Assembly: GCA_963575745.1 (NCBI GenBank)
Contig: CAUYUJ010002693.1
Location: 1-64,000, forward strand
DNA length: 64,000 nt
Direction of reading: 5' to 3'
Source: Prorocentrum cordatum
Lineage: Eukaryota > Sar > Dinophyceae > Prorocentrales > Prorocentraceae
The notes beneath the pieces were generated by a model. It saw nothing but the letters and a program-made list of their open reading frames with translations, was not told the origin of the DNA and made no database searches. The position numbers were made by a program, and so were the translations under genes. Below, piece after piece: positions 35,745 to 44,953 of the stretch (position 1 is its first letter; every line of letters starts with the position of its first letter).

Positions 35745-36395
35745 TTCGAGGCACGTAGCGATTCATTGGTCTTCGCTGCGAATATCGTTTACTTGGCTTT
35801 CGGTACGCATAGCGTCAATTCGGTTATCGTGTCGCGCTGGGTTTACTTGCGTTCGTGACGCATCGCTGTCGCTTGATCCCCCTGGCGCGTCGCGTTTACT
35901 TGTTTTCCTGGCGGGTAGCGTTTACTTGCTTTCCTGCCGCATAGCGTTCACATGGTCTCGTGGTGCAACGCGCATATTGGTTTTAGCGTGCATATATTTG
36001 ACCTGTGTGCGTGGCACATAGCGTTCACTTGGTTTCGTTGACCAATGCGCGTATGTGGTTTTTGTTGCGCATAACAGTTGTCCGCTTACGTGGCGCATAG
36101 CGACTATTGGGTTTTCGTGGCGCATCGTGTTTCCTTGGTTTCGTACCGCATGGCGTTTACTTTGTTTCATTGCGCGTAGCGTTCACTTTTCGTAGTGGCG
36201 CATGGCGTTCACATGCTGTCGTGGGGCCAAGCGTGTATTCGATTTCGTGGTGCAGAGCGTTTCCTTGCCATCGTGGTGCATGGCAGTTATTTGGTTCTCG
36301 CGACGCCCAGCGTTCGCTTGTTTTCGAGGCGCATGACGTGTACTTGTTTTCCTGGCGCTTCGCGCTCACGTCTTGCCGCGGCGCATATCACTCCC
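35745..36395. repeat. ~26-28-base degenerate repeat GCATAGCGTTTACTTG
   Basis: About 24 units built on GGCGCATAGCGTTCACTTG, GTTTTCGTG with variants. It lies between the type A array and the boundary element in the gene 2 giant intron; the gene 1 intron has no counterpart. Confidence 0.85.
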
Positions 36396-36399
36396 CAGC

Positions 36400-36650
36400 A
36401 AAAGCGCATGGCCCCGAAACCTGTGTTACCACAGGTCGGCTGGGACCAAATCTACCACATGACGGGTGGTGATCGGAGGGCCGCTTTGGGAGCGCATATA
36501 CAGGTCAGCTGGGGACACATCTGCAACAAGACGGCTGGATACAGACATGCCACTGGACGGCTGGAGACAAATATGCAAACCAGCGGCTGCATATAAATAT
36601 GCCGCGCGACGGCTGCATGCACATATACCACAAGACTCAATTTTCAGGTT
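36400..36650. repeat. ~32-base degenerate repeat with GACGGCTGGA
   Basis: About seven units of roughly 32 bases: GACGGCTGGAGACAAATATG, CCACA. The right edge reaches about 36,640, followed by 170 bases of unassigned GC-rich sequence. Confidence 0.75.
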
Positions 36651-36814
36651 TAGGCAAATGGGGGCCCCTAAGAGCCAAACGGCGGCGAATCGCGCTGTCA
36701 CCTGGTAGCTCCCGCGGGGGGGCGCCGTCGCCCGTTAGGTCCGCGGCGGGGCGCTCTCAGCTGCTGGGCCCGCGGCGGGGTTGCACGGACAATGCATCAT
36801 AGATGGCACCATGG

Positions 36815-37012
36815 TAACCTGGAGCAACAGCGGAGGAAGTTGCGAGCGGGAGAGCCGTTATTTGTAGGGGGGTGGCTTGCGGCGCCGAGGCGGAAACCCT
36901 GGATAAAAAAGACAGGGGACTATGGCGAAGTACTGATACTTGTGGGACATACAGACGCTTGGTTTGAAGAACAACCTCTCCTCCCTCCTCCAGTCCCCCC
37001 CATCCTCACCCC
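36815..37012. repeat. Boundary element, copy 2
   Basis: Contains the exact 26-base core (36,826-36,851) shared with 10,565-10,590, then GTAGGGGGGT, GGCTTGCGGCGCCGAGGCG, an A-rich stretch (GATAAAAAAGACAGGGG), and closes with CTCCTCCCTCCTCCAG and a C run. It lies on the donor side of the gene 2 giant intron, about 480 bases from the splice donor. Confidence 0.75.
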
Positions 37013-37029
37013 TGCCCACCCACCCACCC

Positions 37030-37300
37030 CTCACCGCGGGAGGGGGGGTGGCGGGGGAGGAGGAGAGAAAGGGGAACGCGGAGGAGGAGGAGGAGGAGAA
37101 GGAGGAGGAGGAAGGATGGGGAGGAGGGAGGGGGTCGGAGAACGAGAGGCGCGCTGGAGGGGAACTAGGGAGGGCGGGGCGGAAGGGGGAACGGGAGGGA
37201 GGAGGGCGAGGAACAGGGATGGCAGGAGGGAGTGGGCGGGGCAAGGAGGCAACGAAAGAAGGGCGAGGGGATGGGGAGAAAGGGGCTGAAGGAAAGACGG
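37030..37300. repeat. GGA/GGGA microsatellite
   Basis: Purine-rich simple repeat following the boundary element; pyrimidine-rich on the gene strand. Same relative place as the GGA tract at 10.80-10.92 kb. Confidence 0.85.
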
Positions 37301-37494
37301 GAAGATGCCCGCTGCGCGGCCCTCTCCGTTGCCTCCTCCACCTCCTCCACCTCATCCCTCCCCACGTCCCCTTGGTAGCCCCAGCCTCCCCCCCTCTCCG
37401 ATCTTTCTACTCACCTCCTTGGCCACCGCCCCCAGCAGGCCCCTTCAACTCCTCAACCCCCTCCTCCCATCCCTCCCCCTGTCCCCGCAGTTGC

Positions 37495-38750
37495 CTGTAG
37501 ATGCACGGTGGTACCAGACCAACTCAAGCGCAGCATGGTCTGCAGCGTCGGCCTGAAGGGGTTCAGGTAGTGCACGGCAATGTGGTGGAACGTGTGGGAG
37601 TGTGCAACATTCTCAAAGTCGAGCTCGGCATTCGGGTTACCTGGTTCACGTCGCACTCGAAGGATGCACATGAACAACTCACCAGCCACTAGTTGCTTTC
37701 GCAGTGCACTATCTCTTGGGCACCGTGTCTTGAGCATCCTCAACACTGCATTTCGGAACTGGAATGTCCGATCGCCTGCAGGGCCGCACAGGTGAACGCC
37801 AGCTCGCAAGCAGCGCCATTGCCGCTTCTCCTCGTTAGTCTCGGCAGGGATGGCGCGAGCCTGCGAATCCATCTGCATGGCATGCCGTCGGCCCCAATCT
37901 GCCCCCAATGCAGCCCGCGCCGTTTTGCCATCAGCCGAACGGCTCACAGCGAGCATGGCTGTGATGCAGGTCGCCCGAACAGCGGATGCACTCTGGAGCG
38001 TGAGGTGCGTCAAGCGGTCCATCCCAGATGGTACAGCTCCGAGTTGGGAAAGGAACGGCCTCATTGCAGGAATCGAAGATTATGTGCTTGAGATGTCCTG
38101 CAAGCTGTTCTTGCTGTACCTGAGCAGGTCAGAGTCAATCTGTCGAAAAACGGCGGCTTTCAGCTTGCCGTACAAGTGAGCATCCTTGCGAGCCATATCC
38201 AGGGCATCATCGAACGACGAGGTCGTGGCCGCAACATTTTCAGCAATGACCTCCCACGACGCATGATCAGCGCCCCCTTGATCAGGACCCAGAACCCCAG
38301 CAAGCTGCTCAAGGCGGGCACGCTTTTGGTCACGAACTTGTGCCCTCTCGATCTGGCGCCTCCGATCACCGAACGCAGGCATGCCGTTCTGCACGTTCGC
38401 CGTTGCCTTGGTTGCAGCAGCTTTCATCGACCGCATGCGCCCTGGATCTCCATGCTTGACCTCTCTGTATCTGCGACCAAGATCAGCAAAGTCACGAACC
38501 GTTCCGTCATCTTCTTCATTGACAAAGGCGGCCCACGAAGATATGCCGCGATGGTGGCCACCACCGCCGCCCTCGTCGTTGTCAATGTCCTCTGGTTCCC
38601 CTGCTGCGCGCACGAAGTCCCTGACGATGTGACCTGGGAGGCAGAACTTGGTCTCCAGGGTGCTGTCGTTCTTCAGCGCTGCACGTGCCTTGGCCAGTAA
38701 CCAATACGATGATATGTAGCCGAACTCTTGTTGGTGCGTTTGCACAACCT
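37495..38750 (-). CDS. Gene 2, middle part, with frame breaks
   Basis: Protein-like sequence continues from the 827-codon frame but moves between frames near 38.72, 38.1 and about 37.9 kb. Segments in order: YWLLAKARAALKNDSTLETK, ISSWAAFVNEEDDG, FADLGRRYREVKHGD, GMPAFGDRRRQIERAQ; then, in another frame, a Cys/His stretch (LKHIIFDSCNEAVPFP, TIWDGPLDAPHAPECIRCSG); then back to GVHLCGPAGDRTFQFRNAV, LRMLKTRCPRDSALRKQLV and HIAVHYLNPFRPTLQTML. All read as one continuous domain set. The breaks may be indels in a decaying gene, assembly errors, or very small introns. The 3' end is the GC donor at 37,494. Confidence 0.55.
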
Positions 38751-41156
38751 TCGGATCGTGGCCCAGCCAGCCTCCACAGGCGCCATTGATGTACGGATCA
38801 ACGCTGCCAAGAATGCGAGCCTGACACCTATCTCCGCGTCGCTGCATGAATCTACATTCTTATTCAAGAATGCTCTCCCAAACGTGCCATAGAGACATAG
38901 ATCGCGGGTCTTCCCGCGTCTGACTTGAGCGAGCTTGTCGGGTTCATGGATCAGCCTGAAGAGTTGAACATCCTTGGAGCGGTTCGGTATAGCCCAGATC
39001 TCCTCGATCAAGGCTCCTATGCGGCTTAACAGCTTGAACGTTTTGGCAACGTTGTACTCGTCGAAAAACACACGAGGAACGAGCGCAAACACATCCACAG
39101 TCTCAAACATGTACCGCAGCTTACGCATAGCTTTCTCTTCTGCAACGCCTTGGGCAGCATGCGTTATGGGGCACTCCCTGCTGCGCATGGCCTCTGCCGC
39201 CGAACATTCTCGAGCCAGCGCCGCCAGAACTTTGTGTCGCTGGCGCGACTCCCACGCCTCGCCAGACATAGTGAGCCCCACATAATCCAGCGTGTCCAAG
39301 ATGGTCAGCGAGAGTCTCATGAGCATCAGGTCGAAAAACGGATCTGAAAGCACCCATTCGACGGCGAGGCGCCGATCTGTAGAATTCGCCTCCTCAGCGG
39401 CATTGATCGGATTGTGCTCCGCACGGCCGTCGGCCCCGTGCACAACAAGAGCGTCTGGACGATCTGGATCGTTGGCTCCACCTCCCGCCCTTGCATCTGC
39501 CCCCTGGGCTGCACCGCCGCGGCGTACAGTGCCCTTGAACCTCGCCCACGCAGGGTAAACAAGACTGAGCAGCCCATTGCACGCCTCCATGATACCAAAA
39601 GCACAAGTACATTCTGCGTGGCCAGTCCAATGATGTTCGACGAACCTCGGCGGTGCACAGCTGCAAAACGCATAGCATAAGCCTTCCACCACGAGGTCGA
39701 CACGCGCCTGTATCTGATCATCGGTGTAGTCGGCACGCCGCCCTGGAAAATGAACTGGGACAGAGCCTCGGACACGCCAGTCGCCATTCGGGAACATGTG
39801 TCTCGCAACCAGCTTCGGTATGGACTCGCCGAGGGAAATTGTAAACAACCGAATGCACCTCATGCGGTACAGAGTGGCTTCAGGATCGGGGTCGCCGAAT
39901 TTCGGTTCAATGATGGGGCGCACAACTGTTTTGAATACTTTCCGAAACGATGCCATCGAGCCCAGCACACTAAGAGATGATGACATGCGCTTCATGCCGT
40001 TGATGGAGCATTTAAGCGAGCCAAAGATAGCTGTCTTGATTGTGGCATTCACATGCGCTGCGCAATCCAAATTCAAATGCTGATGACCTGGCATGTCGAG
40101 GACGCGGATTCCTCTCTCGGACATCTTATTCGTGGGGGCCCTGTCCAGACACGTGCCGCGAAACTCCTGGCTGAACAATCGGCTGCGCAACGACTTTCCA
40201 GAGCAATTGTTCACACACTGTCTAAGATTTGCGCCAGTACACTTGTCAACAACTTGCAATGCATTTGGCTGGTCACCACCAAGAACAATCCATGACACCT
40301 CCGATTCTGATGGCCCCAGTCGCTTGGTCACTCGCAATAGCATTGAGAATGCAGTGCGTATTTGTATGAGTTTCATCGGCCCTGTCTCCGACGAAGAAAG
40401 CGCACACAACTGTACTGGAAGCGAGGCTGGTAAGAGTTGCTCTCCATCGAAACTGCCATGAATGCCTAGCTTGATTGCATCTGCGAGCCGATCTCTACCA
40501 CCTCCACGCCAAAAGTCTTCGAATCGCAACGTGTGCGGTGATTCGTCGTACATACAGAACTCAGCGTAATGAATGGGCTCAATTTTCACATCGTGGCCGT
40601 GATGTAGAGCTGCTGGCGTAGTAGCTGCGATCTCCAACATTCGTCGCTCTCGAGTGGCAGCCGCAAGCAACACGCAGGCACCGTCCATAATCGAATCCTT
40701 GACCGAGTGACGGTCCATCTTGTGAGTCTTGCCAAGGAGCAAAGTCCCAACGACAGTGTTGTCAAATTGCGGGTCCAGCCGATGATATAATAGATCGAAG
40801 ATGTTGCTGTCCATATTCGTTCCCGCGTGCTCTGCCAACCGAACCCAATCGTCAACAAATCCAGATAAACATCTAGGAACACATAATGGTAGATCCTCAG
40901 ACAAAATCTCACGAATCGAATCAGCTCCAATGGGCGGGATCGCGACGTTGACCCTCTGTGCCCCTGGCTGGATGATCACGGGCGCGGCGTCGGCCTGAGG
41001 GTCAGCGGCGGCAGGGCGCCGCACTTGACCACGGCCTCTCCCAGGGCCTCTGGGAGCTCGGCCGACGCCGCGCCCTCTGGCCGCTCGACCGCGGCCCCTC
41101 GCAGCACCATCGGCCGCAGCCGCGCCCAACAGGCCATGTCCAGCCCCACCGGGCAT
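38700..41156 (-). CDS. Gene 2, N-terminal part (unknown dinoflagellate protein)
   Basis: A frame of 827 codons runs from ATG at 41,156. Residues 1-60 are Gly/Arg/Ala-rich with RGRG repeats, suggesting nucleic-acid binding or disorder. The rest is mixed and folded-looking: LCVPRCLSGFVDDWVRLAEH, a Ser/Gln-rich middle, LDMPGHQHLNLDCAAHVNA, RFVEHHWTGHAECTCAFGIM with several Cys/His near residue 530, a Gly/Ala/Asp linker, DLMLMRLSLTILDTLDYVGL, and PVEAGWATIRRLCKR near the end. I chose the ATG at 41,156 over one 32 codons upstream because that extra stretch is hydrophobic and not continued by the Gly/Arg region. The frame is lost near 38.72 kb. No catalytic motif is recognised. The family appears dinoflagellate-specific by recall. 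Confidence 0.7.
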
Positions 41157-41214
41157 ATATGAAGATATGAAGAATGCTCCATACAAGAAATAAAACGTAT
41201 GAATAATGCTCCAC

Positions 41215-41235
41215 AACATCTGAATGAGACAAAGT
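41215..41235 (-). promoter_or_regulatory. Candidate trans-splice acceptor of gene 2
   Basis: On the gene strand, CACTTTGTCTCATTCAG places a pyrimidine-rich stretch and an AG (41,221-41,220) 63 bases before the ATG at 41,156. Dinoflagellate mRNAs receive a spliced leader at such sites. There is no transcript evidence here. Confidence 0.35.
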
Positions 41236-41299
41236 GGCTGTGTGGAATGCATGGTGTCGCGAACTCTCCGCAGTCATCCTGGCCCCGACGTGCCTCCTA

Positions 41300-41600
41300 G
41301 AAACTCCATGGCCCAAGACGCCCGCCCCGATCAGACCGCCCCCAAGACACGGCACCTAATGAGACGGCCCCCGTATGACGGGGCCCCAAGAGACGCCCGC
41401 CCGACGAGACGGCCCCAAAAGAACGCCCTCCCCGACATAGCGGCCCACAAAAGACGGCGCCCAAGACGGCCCCCAAGAGACAACCCCCAAGAAACGCCCC
41501 CCCCGATAAGACGCTCCAAACTCCTGGCCAAGTCCTGGAGACGGCCTCCCACGACGGCCCACCGATAAGGTTCCCTAGACACTCCCCCAAGACAACCTCC
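41300..41600. repeat. CCAAGACGGC degenerate repeat
   Basis: About 20 imperfect copies of CCCAAGACGGC, with GATAAGACGCTCC and AAAGACGGCGC variants, just upstream of gene 2 on its strand. Same family as 14.34-14.59 and 22.89-23.17 kb. Confidence 0.8.
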
Positions 41601-41870
41601 CACTACAACCCTCCTAGCTTCAGGCCGTGCTACGCGAAGCGTTGATCTATCCGAGGGCGATGTAAGTGCACTAACCTGCACGGGGTATGCGACAACATCA
41701 CGTTCCACATTGCGGTCCTCACGGCCCTGAAACGGCATGTTGAAGAGACGGCCCGAACACGTTCAGACGGTCCAACCCTTCTGAGGCAATCGTCACAGGC
41801 CACAGTTGGAGCTCACGATTGGGACACGAAACGTGCGAGGGGCGTGCCATCGTGTGGCGGTGAACGCATG
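41600..41870. other. Spacer without recognised gene
   Basis: Ordinary-composition sequence; no gene, RNA or repeat recognised. Confidence 0.35.
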
Positions 41871-42250
41871 AAGGCACTTCCACATGATGCACGCCACTGG
41901 AGCATGATGAGGACAATGATGATGACGCCACTGGAGCATGTGTCTGGGTCAACGTGATGGTGCACGCCGCTGGAGCATGATGATGCACGCCACTGGCGCA
42001 TGATGATACACGTCAAAATTATCATGTACCCAACTGGAGCATGTGCGCGGTTCAACGTGACGCATGTTAATGGAACATAATGAGGACGACAATGATGACG
42101 ATGACAATGACGATGACGATGACGATGGCCATGGGGTTGATAATGATGATAATGATAATGATGACGATGGTGGTAGTGATGGTGGTAATGGCTATGATGG
42201 TGATGATGGAAATGATGGTGATGATGACGACGAAGATGACAAGGAGGACA
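41870..42250. repeat. CACTGGAGCATGATGA repeat and GATGAC microsatellite
   Basis: Four to six degenerate copies of GCACGCCACTGGAGCATGA (41.87-42.07 kb) followed by (GATGAC)n and (GATGGT)n to about 42.24 kb. The plus-strand frame is poly-Asp and is not a gene. Confidence 0.85.
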
Positions 42251-44015
42251 TGTGGAGGGCAGAAGCACGGATGGGACGTATCGCTGGGACGTATCCCATT
42301 TGTGACACATTGCTTGCGAGATCGCTGATGGACAACAGCCCCGCTACCAGAGTCATGTAGAACGCGGCGCATGTGCAGTTCAGAGGCCACGCGATATCCT
42401 AACAAAAGCACCATGGCACGCGCGGCGTGCAAAAACAAACACGATGGGCACCGCCAAGCGCTGTTCCTGCTACCTCATGGGTTGCGCGTTGTTTCTTGGG
42501 GTGCGCGTGGAATTGTGCGCAAGCGCATTGATTGGGCAGCGCAGTGCCATTCTGGCATTTCCTATTGACCTTTTAATTTGATGCGCGATTCTGGCACATG
42601 CAATTTATAACCATGCGGCGCTTGAACGGAAACCAAAAAAAACGAAAACAATCATCGAAACACCATGCAATTCCACGATCACGAAAACCATTTTTTCAGC
42701 ATTTCCCAAGAGAAGGCCCAGAGGAGGACAGAACCATCCTAAACTCCTGGAGTAATGCGCGCGTGGCGTGTGCAGACTGCAAGCGCCTCGGGCTCGCAGT
42801 GCGCAGCTGGCTAGCGTAGTTTTCACCGCGGTGGCGCGTGCAACAGGAAACTCCCGATATTGGCGTCTGCCGGAGGGCCGATTGTCATGCGGTCCGCCGA
42901 AAGCGGTGCCCTGAAGCGGAAGTCGCGCGGATGATCGCTGTTCAAAGAAATTATCGGGGGCGCGTGCCCGGATGCCGTCGAGCGTGTCGCGGGCGAACTC
43001 TCTGTGGGGGAAGGCGACGACGAGGGCGCAAATGATAGGAGGCATGCATGGAGGTGTCACAGAGCAGAGCAGAGCATATTCTATCACAACACACTGCCAT
43101 GTTTGTAAGCAAACTGGAGCATCCTGCAACCGGAAATAGCAGCAACAGTAAATCATAGTATCGCAACATCGTATACCGTACCATCACCCACTCAAACGCG
43201 ACAGGCGCGCCGAGGCCAGGTTGGTCAGAGGAAACACGAGCTGCAGCAATTACCGATTGGACGGCCGGCGCATCTAATTTGACAATTGTCGCGGCGACGC
43301 TGGCCCGCCGACAAGACATAATAAAGCAAACCCGACTGGAACATTATTATACATGTCGTGTTGACAACATGTATCTCGCAAAATTGTCATTCAGTATATA
43401 TGCACGATCAGAGCACAACACTGGAGAACACAGCATGTCATGACAGACGTTTACAAACTGAGCATCCTTGAAATAGTACCACTGTGCATATCATAGTATA
43501 CCATGTCCTGACATATATTATCATGTCGTACGAGGGTTCCACAACACCGAGCAGAGCATAACATATCAACGCGTAGTGGACACATATGAGCATAGCTGAC
43601 CACATTTGAACAGAAGAGACAACAACAATGACCAGGAAGTCCTGTTTGTCCTGCTGCTGCTGCTCCTCACCCTTGTGCTCTTTCAACAAGCAGCACATTC
43701 TCTCCGAGTGCGTCCCGTGGCTGAGATTCCCGAACACCGCGCGCATCGTTCCAGTATAGGCGCTCGCATTGTCGGGAACAAACGCCGGAGTTTTCGGCGG
43801 GAATCGTTCGACGCAGTGTATTGTTGAATTTGGAGTTTCCCCGCAGGGCTTTTACCCAGGTTTCTTGCGAAGGAAATTCTTGCACCTTGCGAGGGCGCTG
43901 CGCTCTCGACGCCCATCAATTGCCGTTTCGCACGAGACTTGTCACAATTTGTTGAGGATTCGCGCTCTCGCCTCAAGCTTTTTGCAATGCGCGATGTTCG
44001 CGCAGACGTCCTGCC
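42250..44015. other. Spacer without recognised gene
   Basis: AT-richer mixed sequence with TATG-, ACAACAC- and GCAGAGCA-type short phrases at 43.04-43.60 kb and the dispersed CATCGAAACACCATG phrase near 42.65 kb. Open frames of up to 183 codons are present but have no recognisable motif or convincing composition. No tRNA, rRNA or spliced-leader gene was recognised. Confidence 0.4.
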
Positions 44016-44295
44016 AACACGACCCGCCCGTTGGGGCCCGCCCGCCCGACCCGCGTGAGAGAGTTTGCCCGCTCGACCCGCCCGTGAGGATCAGCCCGTT
44101 CGCTTTCTTGGAAGGCCGCCCGCCCGCTCTGGTGTTTCCCCCGACCCGCCAGTGAGGGGATGCCCGTGCACGTGCTTGGAAACCTGGGAACCTGTCTACC
44201 CGCTTTGAATCCCCTGCCCGCCCGACCCGCCCGTCAGGGTGCGCCCGCCCGACCCGCCCGTTAGGGCCAGCCCGCCCGACCCGCCCGTCGGATTA
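44015..44295. repeat. CCCGCCCGACCCGCCCGT repeat
   Basis: About nine imperfect copies of GCCCGCCCGACCCGCCCGT, most followed by TNAGG, with two longer interruptions. It is a simple tandem repeat with no coding sense. Confidence 0.85.
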
Positions 44296-44515
44296 AATTT
44301 TGTTGGCCCTTAATCATCCTTCTGTCTCCCTGCCCCTATCTTTTTCGTGCCCTCGCCCTCTTCTGTTTTTTCCGTCTCCCATGCCACCAAAAGGATTATG
44401 GTCGAAGACGAAGAGGGCGGGTATGGAGGGTTGGGGGTATACGCGCATGGTATATTATGACACGCGAGCAACGCAGAGCGAAGGGTCTTAACTGGTTGTT
44501 GGTTTTATTGCTGGA
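44295..44515. other. Short spacer
   Basis: Pyrimidine-rich then mixed sequence between two simple repeats; no feature recognised. Confidence 0.35.
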
Positions 44516-44805
44516 TTCGGAGGAGGAGGAGGCGGAAGGGGGAGGAGGACGAGGAGGAGGAGGAAGAGGAGGAGGAGGAAAAGGAGAAAGGAACGGGAAC
44601 GACGATGAGGGGTTAGCGGAAATGGCAGACGCGACGGGCGAGGAGCATGGGGAGGGAAGGGAGATAGAGGGGAAGCGGGGGGAAGCGAGGATGGGCGCAG
44701 AAAGGAGGAGGAGGATGAGCAGGAGCAGGAGGAGGAGGAGGAGGAAAAAGGGGAGGATGAGGACGAGAAGGAGGGGGAGAAGGAGGATGAACAGGAGCTC
44801 GGAAC
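44515..44805. repeat. GGA microsatellite
   Basis: (GGA)n with GGAA, GGGA and GACGA interruptions over about 290 bases, upstream of the methyltransferase gene on its strand. Confidence 0.85.
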
Positions 44806-44904
44806 TCGGGGTCCTCAAAAATATTGTAGCGCGGTTCCTTTGCCAATGGCGTGCGGCTCTCGAGGCCAGTCTGCGGCCCATCAGGTGGGGAACGTGAAGG
44901 GGGG

Positions 44905-44931
44905 TCCGGTAGCCATTTCGGGGTGCTCAAA
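44905..44931 (+). promoter_or_regulatory. Probable relict dinoflagellate spliced leader
   Basis: The sequence TCCGGTAGCCATTTCGG, then GGTG, then CTCAA aligns with the conserved 22-base leader (known consensus CCGTAGCCATTTTGGCTCAAG) with one extra G, one T-to-C change, a four-base insertion and a changed last base. It lies 8 bases before an in-frame ATG at 44,939 and 23 before the next at 44,954, the place a leader occupies on a mature mRNA. A genomic copy there is the known mark of a gene re-inserted from trans-spliced mRNA. Confidence 0.5.
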
Positions 44932-44953
44932 CGGACGTATGCCCCCGTCCGCC

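Larger units (their letters stand above)
25079..37494 (-). other. Giant 12.4 kb intron of gene 2
   Basis: On the gene strand the donor is CTACAG|GCAACTGC (37,494) and the acceptor GATCAG|GCAGCA (25,079). CAG|GCA is present at both ends and the phase is 0 on both sides, so ...TVHLQ joins AALQW.... From donor to acceptor the content is a pyrimidine microsatellite, the boundary element (37.01-36.82 kb), two other tandem repeats (36.65-35.75 kb), the type A array (35.72-29.29 kb), two B/C cassettes (29.17-25.94 kb), and leader plus end block X (25.8-25.2 kb). No credible gene lies inside. The alternative is that a repeat unit inserted into one gene and split it. Confidence 0.6.

Noticed and set aside
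42605-43156. Minus-strand frame of 183 codons
   Set aside because: Composition changes abruptly along it, there is no motif, and it overlaps dispersed short repeats; not enough to call a gene.
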